NCBI RefSeq assembly: GCF_014204985.1
Contig: NZ_JACHMP010000001.1
Location: 4,154,001 to 4,218,000 of the forward strand
Origin: Streptosporangium becharense
GTDB taxonomy: Bacteria; Actinomycetota; Actinomycetes; Streptosporangiales; Streptosporangiaceae
Reading direction: 5' to 3'
Length of the DNA stretch: 64,000 nt
Numbering within the stretch: position 1 is the stretch's first letter; each line of letters opens with the position of its first letter. Below the pieces are notes generated by a model, which saw only the letters and a list, made by a program, of their open reading frames with translations, was not told the DNA's origin and did no database searches. The position numbers and the translations under genes are program-made. Shown in pieces: positions 1-8,517 of this stretch.

Positions 1-60
1 GTCCTCGAACGGATCCTCCGCCGGCCGGGCCGCCACGACCGGGCCGGAGCAGGTGGCCGG

Positions 61-171
61 GCCGGAGGCGGTGTCCGTGACCGGGCCGGAGGCGGTGGCA
101 GCGGCGGCGACGAGGCCGGAGGCGGTGGCAGGGGCGGCGGCGGCGACGGGGCCGGAGGCGGAGCCGGTGAC
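61..171. repeat. GC-rich short repeats (GCCGGAGGCGG core)
   Basis: The 11-mer GCCGGAGGCGG occurs at 61, 85, 115 and 151, interleaved with GGCGGC runs. In the frame of the TetR gene it would encode GPEAV-like repeats. Similar GACCGGGCCGGTG-type sequence continues after the gene (806-873), so I read this as intergenic repeat rather than protein-coding sequence. Confidence 0.6.
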
Positions 172-193
172 CGCGGTGAACACGGGTGAGCCG

Positions 194-790
194 GTGCCGC
201 GGACGGCCGCCAGGCGGCGTTCCGGCCGCAGGCCGGGTTCGGCGGACACCCGAGGGCAGATCCTCGCGGCGGCGCGTGAGATCTTCGCCGAGAAGGGGTT
301 CGACAAGGCGACCGTCCGGGGCATCGCCCGGCAGGCGGGGGTGGACCCGGCGCTGGTCCACCACTACTTCGACGGCAAGGAGGGCGTGTTCGTCGCGGCG
401 ATGGAGCTGCCGGTCAATCCGGAGAAGGTCATCCCCGTCATCCTGGCCGGCCCGCGCGCGGAGGCCGGTGAACGGCTCGCCCGGCTCATCCTGACGATCA
501 CCTCCGACCCCGGCGCCCGCCAGCCGCTGCTGGCGCTGGTCAGGACCGCGATGACCAACGACCGGATGGTCGTCACGATCAGGGAGTTCATGACGCACGC
601 CCTCCTGCACCGGGTGGCGGAGAGCCTGGGGGTTCCGCCGGTCCGGATGGAGGCCGCCTTCGCCCAGCTGTTCGGCGTGGTCCTGGTGCGTTACGTCTTC
701 GAGCTGGAGCCGATGGCCTCGGCCGAGGTGGAGGAACTGGTCGAGCTGCTCGGCCCCACCATCCAGCGGTACGTGGACGGGTCCGCCTAG
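194..790 (+). CDS. TetR-family transcriptional regulator
   Basis: Predicted ligand-responsive DNA-binding regulator of 198 aa. The N-terminal helix-turn-helix is clear (DTRGQILAAAREIFAEKG, then VRGIARQAGVDPALVHHYF, about residues 18-60), followed by an all-helical ligand domain of the TetR_C type. The frame is open to the left edge of the window, but the residues before GTG 194 are a GPEAV-rich low-complexity stretch encoded by a DNA repeat, so 194 is preferred (GGGTGA lies four bases upstream). GTG 176 and GTG 53 are alternatives. Ligand and targets cannot be read from the sequence. The next gene on the same strand is the Fe-S oxidoreductase about 420 bp downstream, which has its own operator-like palindrome. 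Confidence 0.85.
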   Translation: MPRTAARRRSGRRPGSADTRGQILAAAREIFAEKGFDKATVRGIARQAGVDPALVHHYFDGKEGVFVAAMELPVNPEKVIPVILAGPRAEAGERLARLILTITSDPGARQPLLALVRTAMTNDRMVVTIREFMTHALLHRVAESLGVPPVRMEAAFAQLFGVVLVRYVFELEPMASAEVEELVELLGPTIQRYVDGSA

Positions 791-853
791 CGTCGCCGCC
801 GTGACCCGGCGACCGGGCCGGTGTCGGTGCCCGCGGCGCTCCTGTCGCGACCA

Positions 854-992
854 GGAGACCGGTCCGGTGCCAGCGACGCTCCCGTCATGACCGGGAGACC
901 GGTCCGGTGCCAGTGGCGCCGGCCCGGCACGACGCCGCACTACCGCACCGTCGGCCCGGCACGACGCCGCACCCGCCGCACCGTCGGCCCGG
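854..992. repeat. Paired direct repeats in the 791-1210 gene-free stretch
   Basis: The 420 bp between the TetR gene and the Fe-S oxidoreductase hold two short direct repeats: a 20-mer at 854-873 and 894-913 (period 40), and a 20-mer at 921-940 and 953-972 (period 32), with a CGCACCGTCGGCCCGG copy after each of the latter (944-959, 977-992). No convincing gene is visible here; an open frame at 821-1165 has no coding character. Confidence 0.6.
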
Positions 993-1119
993 TGAACGTG
1001 TGCGATCGTTTACGTGGTCTCGGCCTCCCGCGCGGCGTGAAGTGTGTAGAGCATTGTTCTGGGGAGTGGGTTGACCATAGGGTTGCCGGGATCATCACGG
1101 GTCGTACGCCGATCGAAAG

Positions 1120-1133
1120 TTACTCGTGGGTAG
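1120..1133. promoter_or_regulatory. Operator-like imperfect palindrome upstream of the Fe-S oxidoreductase
   Basis: TTACTCGTGGGTAG has the dyad TACnCnnGnGTA and lies about 80 bp before the GTG start of the Fe-S oxidoreductase. Spaced TTAC/GTAA dyads are common sites for TetR-type regulators of fatty-acid genes in actinobacteria; assigning this one to such a regulator is inference. Confidence 0.35.
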
Positions 1134-1210
1134 GATCTGTGGGGACCCGTTGTCACCGTGGATGACCGGCGGTCGTACGCTGGCAGCCAACGCCGTCTGT
1201 GGGAGGACCC

Positions 1211-3361
1211 GTGCTCTGGGTAGCGATCATCGGGCTGGTCATGACAGCCGTCGCGGTCGCGCTTGCCGCGCGCCGTGTGCTGTTCCTCTACAAGCTCGCC
1301 ACCGTCGGGCCCCCCGCGCCCGAGCGCGTCGAATACGCCAGGAGCCATCTCGGCGAGGAGATCAAGGCTCAGCTGGTCGAGGTCTTCGGGCAGCGGAAGC
1401 TGCTGAAGTGGACACCGTCCGGGGTGGCCCACTTCTTCGTCATGTGGGCCTTCTTCATCCTGGCGACGGTCTACCTCGAGGCGTACGGCGCGCTCATCCA
1501 GGGGGCGATCACCGGCACCCCCGACTTCCACATCCCGATCATCGGGCGATGGGCCGTCCTGGGCTTTCTGCAGGACTTCATCGCGGTCGCCGCCCTGCTC
1601 GGCCTGATCGCCTTCGCGGTCATCCGGGTCAAGAACTCGCCGAAGAAGATGGGCCGCAGGTCCCGCTTCTCCGGGTCGCACCTCGGCGGTGCCTGGCTCG
1701 TCCTTTTCATGATCTTCAACGTGATCTGGACGATGTTCCTCTTCCGCGGCGCGGCGGCCAACACCGGCAACCTGCCCTACGCGTCGGGTGCGTTCGCCTC
1801 CGACGCCACGGCGGCCCTGCTGAGGCCGCTCGGCCCGGGGGCCAACGAGGTCCTGGAGCACGTCGGGCTGCTGCTGCACATCGGCGTCATGCTGGTGTTC
1901 CTCGTGATCGTGGTGAACTCCAAGCACCTGCACATCTTCACCGCCCCGCTCAACGTGGCCTTCTCCCGCCGTCCCGACGGCAACGGGCCGGCCCAGCCGC
2001 TGCGGATCGACGGCAAGGTCGTCGACTTCGAGGACGAGGACCTGGACGGCGACCGGCTCGGCCGGGGCAAGGTCCAGGACACCACCTGGAAGGGTTTCCT
2101 CGACTTCTACACCTGCACCGAGTGCGGGCGCTGCCAGTCGCAGTGCCCGGCATGGAACACCGACAAGCCGCTGTCGCCGAAGATGCTGATCCTGGACCAG
2201 CGCGACCACGCCTTCAAGATCGCTCCGTATCTGTCGGCGACCCAGGAGCAGCGGGACGGCTTCCCCGAGGACGTGCTCGCCCTGCTGGACAAGCCGCTGG
2301 TCGGCGAGGAGGGCGTCATCCACCCCGACGTGCTCTGGTCCTGCACCAACTGCGGCGCGTGCGTCGAGCAGTGCCCCGTGGACATCGAGCACATCGACCA
2401 CATCCTCGACATGCGCCGCTACCAGGCGATGGTGGAGTCGAACTTCCCGTCCGAGGCGGGTGTCATGGTGAAGAACCTGGAGAACAAGGGCAACCCGTGG
2501 GGGATGTCCGAGATGAAGCGGGCCGACTGGATCGAGGAGCTCGCCGAGCGCGAGGACGACCCGATCGAGATCCAGCTCGTCGACGAGAAGATGCCCGAGG
2601 ACACCGAGTACCTCTTCTGGGTCGGCTGCGCCGGAGCCCTGGAGGACCGGGCCAAGAAGACCACCAAGGCGGTCGCGGAGCTGCTGCACGTCGCGGGGGT
2701 CAAGTTCGCGGTGCTCGGCCCGATGGAGGCGTGCTCCGGTGACCCGGCCCGCCGCCTGGGCATGGAGTATCTCTTCGACATGCTCGCCAAGCAGAACATC
2801 GAGACGCTCAACGAGGCCGGGGTCAAGAAGATCGTCGCGACCTGCCCGCACTGCTTCAACACCCTGGCCAACGAGTATCCGCAGCTGGGAGGCACCTTTG
2901 AGGTGGTGCACCACACCCAGCTGCTGGCCAAGCTCGTGGACGAGGGCAAGTTGATCCCGGTCACGCCGATCGACGAGAAGATCACCTACCACGACCCCTG
3001 CTTCCTCGGCCGCCACAACAAGGTGTACTCCCAGCCCCGCGACATCATGGCCAAGGTGCCCGGGGTGCGGACCCAGGAGATGCACCGCCACAAGGACCGG
3101 GGCTTCTGCTGCGGCGCCGGCGGGGCCCGGATGTGGATGGAGGAGCGCATCGGCAAGCGCATCAACACCGAGCGCGTGGACGAGGCCCTCACCACCGATC
3201 CGGACACCATCTCCACCGCGTGCCCGTTCTGCCTGGTCATGCTCGGCGACTCGATCAACGAGAAGAAGAATGCGGGCGAGGCCAAGGAGACCCTCGAAGT
3301 CGTGGACGTCTCCCAGCTTCTGATCAAGTCGATCAAGGGCCGGCCCGTCGGGACGCCCTGA
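1211..3361 (+). CDS. Membrane (Fe-S) oxidoreductase, HdrD/EtfD type
   Basis: Membrane-anchored electron-transfer protein of about 716 aa. The N-terminal 250 residues contain about five hydrophobic segments of the nitrate-reductase-gamma type, followed by two ferredoxin motifs (CTECGRCQSQCP, codons at 2114-2149; CTNCGACVEQCP, 2342-2377). The C-terminal third has two CCG-type cysteine modules (CPHC at 2843, HDPC to 2999, CCGAGG at 3107, CPFC at 3221). This layout matches mycobacterial EtfD (Rv0338c type), which passes electrons from ETF, reduced by acyl-CoA dehydrogenases, to quinone; here that role is inference because no etfAB genes are nearby. GGGAGG at 1201-1206 favours GTG 1211; GTG 1199 is the alternative. 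A strong terminator hairpin follows. Confidence 0.88.
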   Translation: MLWVAIIGLVMTAVAVALAARRVLFLYKLATVGPPAPERVEYARSHLGEEIKAQLVEVFGQRKLLKWTPSGVAHFFVMWAFFILATVYLEAYGALIQGAITGTPDFHIPIIGRWAVLGFLQDFIAVAALLGLIAFAVIRVKNSPKKMGRRSRFSGSHLGGAWLVLFMIFNVIWTMFLFRGAAANTGNLPYASGAFASDATAALLRPLGPGANEVLEHVGLLLHIGVMLVFLVIVVNSKHLHIFTAPLNVAFSRRPDGNGPAQPLRIDGKVVDFEDEDLDGDRLGRGKVQDTTWKGFLDFYTCTECGRCQSQCPAWNTDKPLSPKMLILDQRDHAFKIAPYLSATQEQRDGFPEDVLALLDKPLVGEEGVIHPDVLWSCTNCGACVEQCPVDIEHIDHILDMRRYQAMVESNFPSEAGVMVKNLENKGNPWGMSEMKRADWIEELAEREDDPIEIQLVDEKMPEDTEYLFWVGCAGALEDRAKKTTKAVAELLHVAGVKFAVLGPMEACSGDPARRLGMEYLFDMLAKQNIETLNEAGVKKIVATCPHCFNTLANEYPQLGGTFEVVHHTQLLAKLVDEGKLIPVTPIDEKITYHDPCFLGRHNKVYSQPRDIMAKVPGVRTQEMHRHKDRGFCCGAGGARMWMEERIGKRINTERVDEALTTDPDTISTACPFCLVMLGDSINEKKNAGEAKETLEVVDVSQLLIKSIKGRPVGTP

Positions 3362-3377
3362 CCCGGAGGGGGGCCGC

Positions 3378-3413
3378 GTCAGACGCGAGATGTTCTCTCA
3401 TCTCGCGTCTGAC
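3378..3413 (+). terminator. Perfect 15-bp-arm hairpin after the Fe-S oxidoreductase
   Basis: Arms 3378-3392 (GTCAGACGCGAGATG) and 3399-3413 are exact reverse complements around the six-base loop TTCTCT. There is no T-tract, as is usual for actinobacterial terminators. It lies 17 bp after the stop codon. Confidence 0.8.
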
Positions 3414-3529
3414 ATGCAGTCAAGTTCCCGAGAAAGAGGAATCGGGCCTGAAAACCTTTCTCCACATAACGGGAAAATCACGGTAGCCTCAACGTCGCGT
3501 AGCTCATTCGACGGGGAGGGGGCTCGACG

Positions 3530-4321
3530 ATGCGTGTCGTCGTCAGCGATGCCGAGGTTACCCTGGCCGACGTTCTCTCGCTCCGGCTGGCCATGGACGA
3601 GCCGCTGGCCGACGGCACCGAGCTGGTCCTGCGCAACCGGGCCACCGCCGCCGAGAGCCGGGTGCGGCTCGGCACGCCGGGGGCCCGGGTGCGCGAGGCG
3701 ACCCTCGCGGTCTCGCTCGCGCCGCTGGAGCTCGGTCCCGGCCGCTGGGACGCCTACCTCAGGCATGAGGAGAGCCGCACGCGGCTGCGCAGCGTCGACC
3801 CGGGCTTCTCGCTCGATCACCTGGACGCCTACGCGCTGAGCCGCCGGACGCTGGCCTACCGCGCCTACCGGACCCGCAACGGCTTCCTGGCCCTGAAGAT
3901 CGACAATGCCCGGCCGGCGGCCGAGGTCCGCTCCGTCTGGTTCCGGGAGGGCCGCTTCGAGGTCACCGGGCTGCTGACCTTCACCGGTCTGGACGACGAC
4001 GAGTCCCGGCACGAGGCGAGGCTGGCCCTGCGCCGCAGTCGCCCCGACGCGGAGCTGACGGCGGCGGCCACCGTCCAGGGAGTGCGCTTCCACGCCGCGC
4101 TGTCCCTGTGCGACGTGGTCGCCGCCGCCGGCGAGTCCGGTACCTGGGAGCCGTCGCTGCGGGTGGACGGGGTGGCCACGCCGCTGCGCCTGGGTTCCAA
4201 GCTGGACGACGTGGACGGCAAGCGCCGCCGGCTGCACTACCCGGCCGCGCAGATCGACGGGGTGCCGATCCGGCCCTGCTACACCGCGGACGACGAACTC
4301 CGGATCGAGGTCGGCGGGTGA
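3530..4321 (+). CDS. Hypothetical protein coupled to a glycosyltransferase
   Basis: 263-aa soluble protein of no recognised domain. Composition and spacing (short beta-like stretches, many Arg/Asp/Leu, no membrane segment or signal peptide) suggest a beta-rich fold. The stop codon overlaps the GTG of the next gene (GTGA at 4318), so it is translationally coupled to a GT4 glycosyltransferase. Proteins of this kind next to glycosyltransferases in actinobacteria are sometimes tied to cell-wall glycopolymer assembly. That is context only; I assign no function. Confidence 0.75.
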   Translation: MRVVVSDAEVTLADVLSLRLAMDEPLADGTELVLRNRATAAESRVRLGTPGARVREATLAVSLAPLELGPGRWDAYLRHEESRTRLRSVDPGFSLDHLDAYALSRRTLAYRAYRTRNGFLALKIDNARPAAEVRSVWFREGRFEVTGLLTFTGLDDDESRHEARLALRRSRPDAELTAAATVQGVRFHAALSLCDVVAAAGESGTWEPSLRVDGVATPLRLGSKLDDVDGKRRRLHYPAAQIDGVPIRPCYTADDELRIEVGG

Positions 4322-5394
4322 GGATCTGCCTGCTCGTTCCCTCCGCCTACGGCATGCGGGGTGACGTCCGCTCGGTCGTCAACCTCGCGGGAGAGCTCGC
4401 AGAACGCCACGACGTCGAGATTCTCAGCGTCCGCCGCCACCGGGAGAAGCCGTTCTTCCCCATCGAGCCCGCGGTGAACCTGTCCTGGGTGGTCGACGCG
4501 CGTCCGGGAGTGCGCCGCCTGTTCCCCCGGGGCCAGATGAGCACCGAGGTCGCGCTCTGGCGGCGGCTGCGCACGCTCAGGGCCGACGTCCTCATCACCA
4601 CCCGGCCGGCCCTCGGTGTCCAGGCCGCCCGGCACGCGCCGCGCGAGATGCTGCGGATCGCCCGCGAATGGGGCCGCCCTCCGGTGCCGGGCCCGATCAG
4701 GAAGTTCTATCCCCGGCTGGACGGGGTCGTCACCGCCACCGAGGCGAGCCGACAGGAGTGGGTCCGCCTCCTGGACGGCAGGACGCCGGTCAGCCTGATC
4801 CCGGACGCGCTTCCCGCCGGGCCGTGGCCGCGCTCGCGGATGGACAACCGCATCGTCGCCGCGGGCGGGCGCCTGGTCGCGGCCAAGGCCCACGACCGGC
4901 TGATCCGGGCGTTCGCCATCGTCGCCGGCAAGTGTCCCGGCTGGCGGCTGCGCCTGTACGGCGGAGGCCCCGAGGAGAAGCGCCTGCGCGACCTGGTCGC
5001 CTCCCTCGGCCTGCACAACCACGTCTACTTCATGGGCACCACCCCCGACCTCGCCGGAGAGTTCGCCAAGGCGTCGATCGTGGCGACGGCCTCCAGGACG
5101 GAGGAGCTCGGGATGACCGTGATCGAGGCGATGGCCAGCGGGGTGCCGGTGATCGCGTTCGACAGCCCGCGCGGGCCCGGCGAGTTCGTGACCCACGGAC
5201 GCAGCGGGGTGCTGGTCCCCGAGGGGGAGGGCGAGATCGAGGCGTACGCCTCCGCGCTGCTCGCGCTCATCGACGACGAGCGGCGCCGCCGGGAGCTCGC
5301 CGCGGGCGCCCTGGGGGCCGCGGCGGTGTACGGGGCGCCCGCGGTGGCCGCGCGGTGGGAGGAACTGATCACCGGGACGTCCCGCGGGGCCTGA
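4318..5394 (+). CDS. GT4-family glycosyltransferase
   Basis: Predicted retaining glycosyltransferase with the GT-B fold, 358 aa from GTG 4318. The N-terminal acceptor half begins with ICLLVPSAYGMRGDV. The C-terminal donor half has GGRLVAAKAHDRLIRAF, LRLYGGGPEE and the nucleotide-sugar-binding E-x7-E in EELGMTVIEAMASGVPVIAFD's first half. No signal peptide, so it is cytosolic or peripheral. It overlaps the preceding hypothetical gene by four bases, forming a two-gene unit. Family resemblance is to teichoic-acid or polysaccharide transferases; substrate is unknown. Confidence 0.88.
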   Translation: MRICLLVPSAYGMRGDVRSVVNLAGELAERHDVEILSVRRHREKPFFPIEPAVNLSWVVDARPGVRRLFPRGQMSTEVALWRRLRTLRADVLITTRPALGVQAARHAPREMLRIAREWGRPPVPGPIRKFYPRLDGVVTATEASRQEWVRLLDGRTPVSLIPDALPAGPWPRSRMDNRIVAAGGRLVAAKAHDRLIRAFAIVAGKCPGWRLRLYGGGPEEKRLRDLVASLGLHNHVYFMGTTPDLAGEFAKASIVATASRTEELGMTVIEAMASGVPVIAFDSPRGPGEFVTHGRSGVLVPEGEGEIEAYASALLALIDDERRRRELAAGALGAAAVYGAPAVAARWEELITGTSRGA

Positions 5395-5412
5395 CCCGGG
5401 TACCGTTGGGAC

Positions 5413-5694
5413 ATGCATGGGTACAGCGGTGACAAGCAGGCTTATCTGACCCGGTTGCGGCGTATCGAGGGGCAGATCCGGGGCCTGCAGCGGATGGTCG
5501 AAGAGGATGCCTACTGCATCGACGTGCTGACCCAGGTTTCGGCGGCCACCCGGGCGCTCCAGGCCGTGGCGCTCGGACTGCTGGAGGACCACATCGGGCA
5601 CTGCGTGGCCGACGCCGTCAGCACCGGCGGGCCGCAGGCCCAGGAGAAGGTCAAGGAGGCGTCGGCGGCCATCGCCCGGCTTGTCCGGTCGTGA
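5413..5694 (+). CDS. csoR: CsoR-type copper-sensing repressor
   Basis: 93-aa all-helical metal-sensing repressor. It begins with the family pattern YLTRLRRIEGQIRGLQRMV and keeps all three Cu(I) ligands at the expected spacing, Cys35, His60 and Cys64 (in YC and DHIGHC), plus Tyr34. This favours copper sensing over the FrmR (formaldehyde) or nickel (RcnR) members, which use other N-terminal and second-shell residues. No copA/copZ is adjacent, so it acts at a distance or on an unlinked regulon. It starts 18 bp after the glycosyltransferase and is closed by a 12-bp-arm hairpin. Confidence 0.9.
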   Translation: MHGYSGDKQAYLTRLRRIEGQIRGLQRMVEEDAYCIDVLTQVSAATRALQAVALGLLEDHIGHCVADAVSTGGPQAQEKVKEASAAIARLVRS

Positions 5695-5721
5695 CTAGTC
5701 ACCGGGCTATCGGCTGACCAC

Positions 5722-5751
5722 GTCCCGGACTCCCGAGGAGGAGTCCGGGAC
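5722..5751 (+). terminator. Hairpin after csoR
   Basis: Exact 12-bp arms GTCCCGGACTCC (5722-5733) and 5740-5751 with the loop CGAGGA, 28 bp past the csoR stop. Confidence 0.8.
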
Positions 5752-5781
5752 AGGGTCGTCGATACGGTTCTCTCAGTGGCT

Positions 5782-5943
5782 TCAGCAGGTCGCCGAAGCG
5801 CTCAATCCGAGCGCGTTGTCGAGCTCCACCAAGGTGAGCGGCCGTTCGCTGACAGCGACGGCGGTAAGCACCTCGGCGTAGAGCGCGATCTCGTCCAACG
5901 CGACACGGTCGTGGACCCTGGAGTCCAGCTCATCGTGCCCCAC
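5782..5943 (-). CDS. Small protein (53 aa), unknown function
   Basis: Short acidic helical protein read on the minus strand from GTG 5943. The start is chosen because AAGGAAGGA (complement of 5951-5961) sits at good spacing, whereas the longer open frame upstream has no ribosome site. The C-terminal part (LYAEVLTAVAVSERPLTL, then ELDNALGL) resembles small actinobacterial proteins that are abundant but uncharacterised. The AT-rich stretch 6060-6178 upstream, with a palindrome at 6081-6097, is the likely promoter. Too small for confident family assignment. Confidence 0.55.
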   Translation of the reverse strand: MGHDELDSRVHDRVALDEIALYAEVLTAVAVSERPLTLVELDNALGLSASATC

Positions 5944-6080
5944 CGCGTCGTCCTTCCTTCCGCAGCCCACACCCACTTCGAGGTTACGGCGGGCGGTCAG
6001 GCGGTGCCCATGGCCCATCGTGACCATTCCCGGCGCAGCCACCGCGACCCCAAGAGGGTCATTTCCCGGTTTCCGAGATC

Positions 6081-6097
6081 ACAATTCAGCCAATTGT
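6081..6097. promoter_or_regulatory. Perfect palindrome in an AT-rich promoter region
   Basis: ACAATT-CAGCC-AATTGT is an exact 6-bp inverted repeat in the only markedly AT-rich stretch of this neighbourhood (about 6060-6178), upstream of the 53-aa gene on the minus strand. It is a likely operator or promoter element; the binding protein is unknown. Confidence 0.4.
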
Positions 6098-6178
6098 CTG
6101 ATACATCGGGAGATAGGAGGATATAGGGAGAGTAAGGAAAAAATAACTAAATCTGTGGTTTAAGTGTGTTGATCTATG

Positions 6179-7537
6179 TCAGAAGTGTCGGGGATAGGTT
6201 CCTGATGCTCCTGGTACGTCCGGAAGTGGATCATCCCGTTCGTGTGTCAACCGGTGCACCAGCGCCGAGGCCGTCGCGAACCCCCGCTCGGGGACGGCCG
6301 TTCCCGTGAGGCGGCACCAGGCGAGCCCGGTGGCGTACGCCGCTCCCAGCAGCGCGGCGGCCGAGCCCCGGTCCGCCGGGTGCAGCGCCGAGGGCAGCTC
6401 GCCGGAGCGCGGCCAGCACCCCCGCAGCGGGTGGGCCGGGTCGATGAGCACGACGTGCAGGATGTGACGGAGCTCGGGGTCCAGCCACCGGTAGACGCCG
6501 TCCGCGGCCCGCGGCGCGCAGTCCGCCAGGTCGGCGGCCAGCAGGGAGGCGGCCACCGCCCGCGGATCGGCGCCCTTGGCGGCGAGGAAGCCCAGCGACT
6601 GGACCAGGTCGTAGAGCGTGTGCTGGAAGTGGTCCCCGGGTGAGGTGTCGGGAAGCGTCACATGGGGCGGGCACCGCGAGAGCCAGGCGTCCCGCAGCGG
6701 CTCGTCGCCGTGATGGGCGACGGACGGGTCGTGGCAGGTCCGGCGGAGCAGCGGGTCGAGGATGGCCAGCAACGCGTCGGCCCGGGGCCGGAACCTGGCG
6801 TCGCCGCGCACGATGACCGCCGTGTCGGCCATCAGGGCCACCAGCCGCAGGCCCGCCTCCGGGTGACCGGCCCTGACCCGCTCGCCGTACAACGAGACCA
6901 GGTCGTCCAGCGAGGTGGGCGGCAGCCAGCGGACCCACTCGTCACCGGGGAGCGGCCGGGCCAGGAACTCCCCGAACATCGACAGCAGCACCTCGTTGCC
7001 GTCGAAGGCGGGTGCGTAGGCGCACCACATGAGCGTGCCCCAGATGGCGGCGACCGGGCTGGCCACCTCCTCGGCGAAGAGCTCCGCGAACGGCCCGGTG
7101 ATCGGGAAGTCCTCCCTGCGGCGACCGCGCTGGCGGACGACCAGCTCGCGGACCCGCTCGACGATCTCGTACGGGACGTCGGGGCCGATGAACCCCTGAA
7201 CCGACCCGCGGTCGGCGACGAAGTCGGGTCCGGTGGGGACCATGTGGGGCGTGATCATCGAAGTGGCCGGCACGGTGTACGCCGCCGCGCGGAAGTTCCG
7301 GTCGGCGGGCGGCGCGGTCAGGTACCAGCGACCGTCCGCGGGATCCTGGCGGTACCAGCGGGCGTGGGCGCCGAACAGCCAGCGCCCGCCGTCGGGGGTG
7401 ACCAGGGTGCGCAGCGCGATGGCCTGGGCCCGCGCGAGCGGCGGGGTGGTCGCCCACCGGGGGTCGGTGACCATGGTGCGCACGTCGTTCTCGATGCTGT
7501 CGAACCCGTCCCACTGCCACACGCCGGTCATCGGCAT
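6179..7537 (-). CDS. Hypothetical protein, 452 aa
   Basis: Soluble, aromatic- and Pro-rich protein without recognised catalytic motifs. The N-terminal half is dense in Trp/Arg (VWQWDGFDSIENDVRTMV, GRWLFGAHARWYRQDPADGR) and the C-terminal half is helical, ending in LPDVPGASGTYPRHF. No signal peptide or membrane segment is visible. The ATG at 7537 has no strong ribosome site. The gene is followed on the same strand by the 53-aa gene after an AT-rich promoter-like gap. Codon usage is typical of neighbours, so it is a real gene of unknown role. Confidence 0.75.
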   Translation of the reverse strand: MPMTGVWQWDGFDSIENDVRTMVTDPRWATTPPLARAQAIALRTLVTPDGGRWLFGAHARWYRQDPADGRWYLTAPPADRNFRAAAYTVPATSMITPHMVPTGPDFVADRGSVQGFIGPDVPYEIVERVRELVVRQRGRRREDFPITGPFAELFAEEVASPVAAIWGTLMWCAYAPAFDGNEVLLSMFGEFLARPLPGDEWVRWLPPTSLDDLVSLYGERVRAGHPEAGLRLVALMADTAVIVRGDARFRPRADALLAILDPLLRRTCHDPSVAHHGDEPLRDAWLSRCPPHVTLPDTSPGDHFQHTLYDLVQSLGFLAAKGADPRAVAASLLAADLADCAPRAADGVYRWLDPELRHILHVVLIDPAHPLRGCWPRSGELPSALHPADRGSAAALLGAAYATGLAWCRLTGTAVPERGFATASALVHRLTHERDDPLPDVPGASGTYPRHF

Positions 7538-7815
7538 TCCGGGGGTGCGCGACCCTGACGTCAGCCAGGGGCGGCGGGCCCCTGCCTCCCTTCGGTCAGC
7601 TCGTGCCCGGTTCCGGGACCCCCGGGCGGGCCTTGCACCGATGGTAAGGCTCCACCCGCCGCCTCCGAGGGGGAGGTCGCGTTCGAGAGGAGACCGCCTC
7701 CGGGGGGGAGGCCGGGTCCAGGCCGGGCGGCCGGGGCCGGGACGCGGCGCTCAGGAGGCGGGGCGGTCAGGGGGCAGGGGTCAGGGGGCGGGGCGGCCGA
7801 GCCGGGGAGACCCGT

Positions 7816-8376
7816 TCAGGCCGGGGAGCCGGAGTCCGGGAAGGCGGCGGCGGTGGCGGCGCGGTGGCGGGCGGCCTTGGCGACGTAGTTGTCCGGGGTC
7901 CGGGCGAAGGAGGCGCGGTCGTCGTCCGTGAGCTCGCGCACGATCCTGCCGGGGACCCCGGCGACGAGCACCCCGGCCGGGATCCTCTTGCCGGGCGGTA
8001 CCAGGGCTCCCGCCGCGACCAGGGAACCGGCGCCGATCCGGGCCCCGCCGAGCACGATCGCGCCGATGCCGACGAGCGCGCCGGTCTCCACGTGGGCCCC
8101 GTGCACCATGGCCTTGTGCCCCAGACTCGCCCTGGGCTCCAGGATCGCGGGCTGGCCGGGGTCGGCGTGCAGGCAGCACAGGTCCTGGACGTTGCACTCC
8201 TCACCGACCTCGATGATCTCGTCGTCGCCGCGGAGCACCGAGCCGTACCAGACGCTCGCGGCACGGCCCAGTCGTACCCTGCCGACGACCACCGCGCCGG
8301 GGGCGACGTAGGCGTCCGGGTGGATGCGAGGGATCGCGTCACCGTCCAGGGAGGCGACGTACGGCGTGGCGTTCAT
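7816..8376 (-). CDS. Gamma-carbonic-anhydrase-like hexapeptide protein
   Basis: 186-aa left-handed beta-helix protein with [LIV]-G-x4 hexapeptide repeats through most of its length and a helical C-terminus. Three metal-ligand histidines are present at His70 (CLHAD), His87 and His92 (LGHKAMVHGA), matching the Cam/CamH ligand spacing, so zinc or iron binding is likely. The loop carrying the proton-shuttle Glu of Cam is absent, as in the YrdA/CaiE-like branch, so carbonic anhydrase activity is not assured. The start at ATG 8376 removes a longer, non-homologous leader. Divergent from the DivIVA-domain gene. Confidence 0.85.
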   Translation of the reverse strand: MNATPYVASLDGDAIPRIHPDAYVAPGAVVVGRVRLGRAASVWYGSVLRGDDEIIEVGEECNVQDLCCLHADPGQPAILEPRASLGHKAMVHGAHVETGALVGIGAIVLGGARIGAGSLVAAGALVPPGKRIPAGVLVAGVPGRIVRELTDDDRASFARTPDNYVAKAARHRAATAAAFPDSGSPA

Positions 8377-8438
8377 GGGAACGATGTTACGGGGAGTGAG
8401 CTTGTCCGGTATTTCGGCAAGTAGGTCGGGCGTTCCGG

Positions 8439-8517
8439 TTGCACTGTCGGGCAGTAGGCAGGAAAGTCGTCTCCTGACGTCTCCTTTCCCGCCACCCGAC
8501 CTCCACAGGCAGTGCAA
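8439..8517. promoter_or_regulatory. Widely spaced inverted repeat in a divergent promoter region
   Basis: TTGCACTG (8439-8446) and CAGTGCAA (8510-8517) are exact inverted copies flanking about 63 bp, and the second copy abuts the ATG of the DivIVA-domain gene. It could loop the mRNA leader or bind a dimer pair. A chance 8-mer pair is possible. Confidence 0.25.

Noticed and set aside
821..1165. 114-codon plus-strand frame between the TetR gene and the Fe-S oxidoreductase
   Set aside because: It spans direct repeats, lacks a ribosome site, and the product has no coding character.
1010..3091. Long open frame (693 codons) on the minus strand opposite the Fe-S oxidoreductase
   Set aside because: High-GC antisense artefact; the plus-strand protein has clear ferredoxin and CCG motifs, and the minus product is Gly/Arg/Val/His-rich without domains.
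5776..6126. 116-codon plus-strand frame opposite the 53-aa gene
   Set aside because: The minus-strand reading has a good ribosome site (AAGGAAGGA) and a natural short product; the plus frame runs into the AT-rich promoter.
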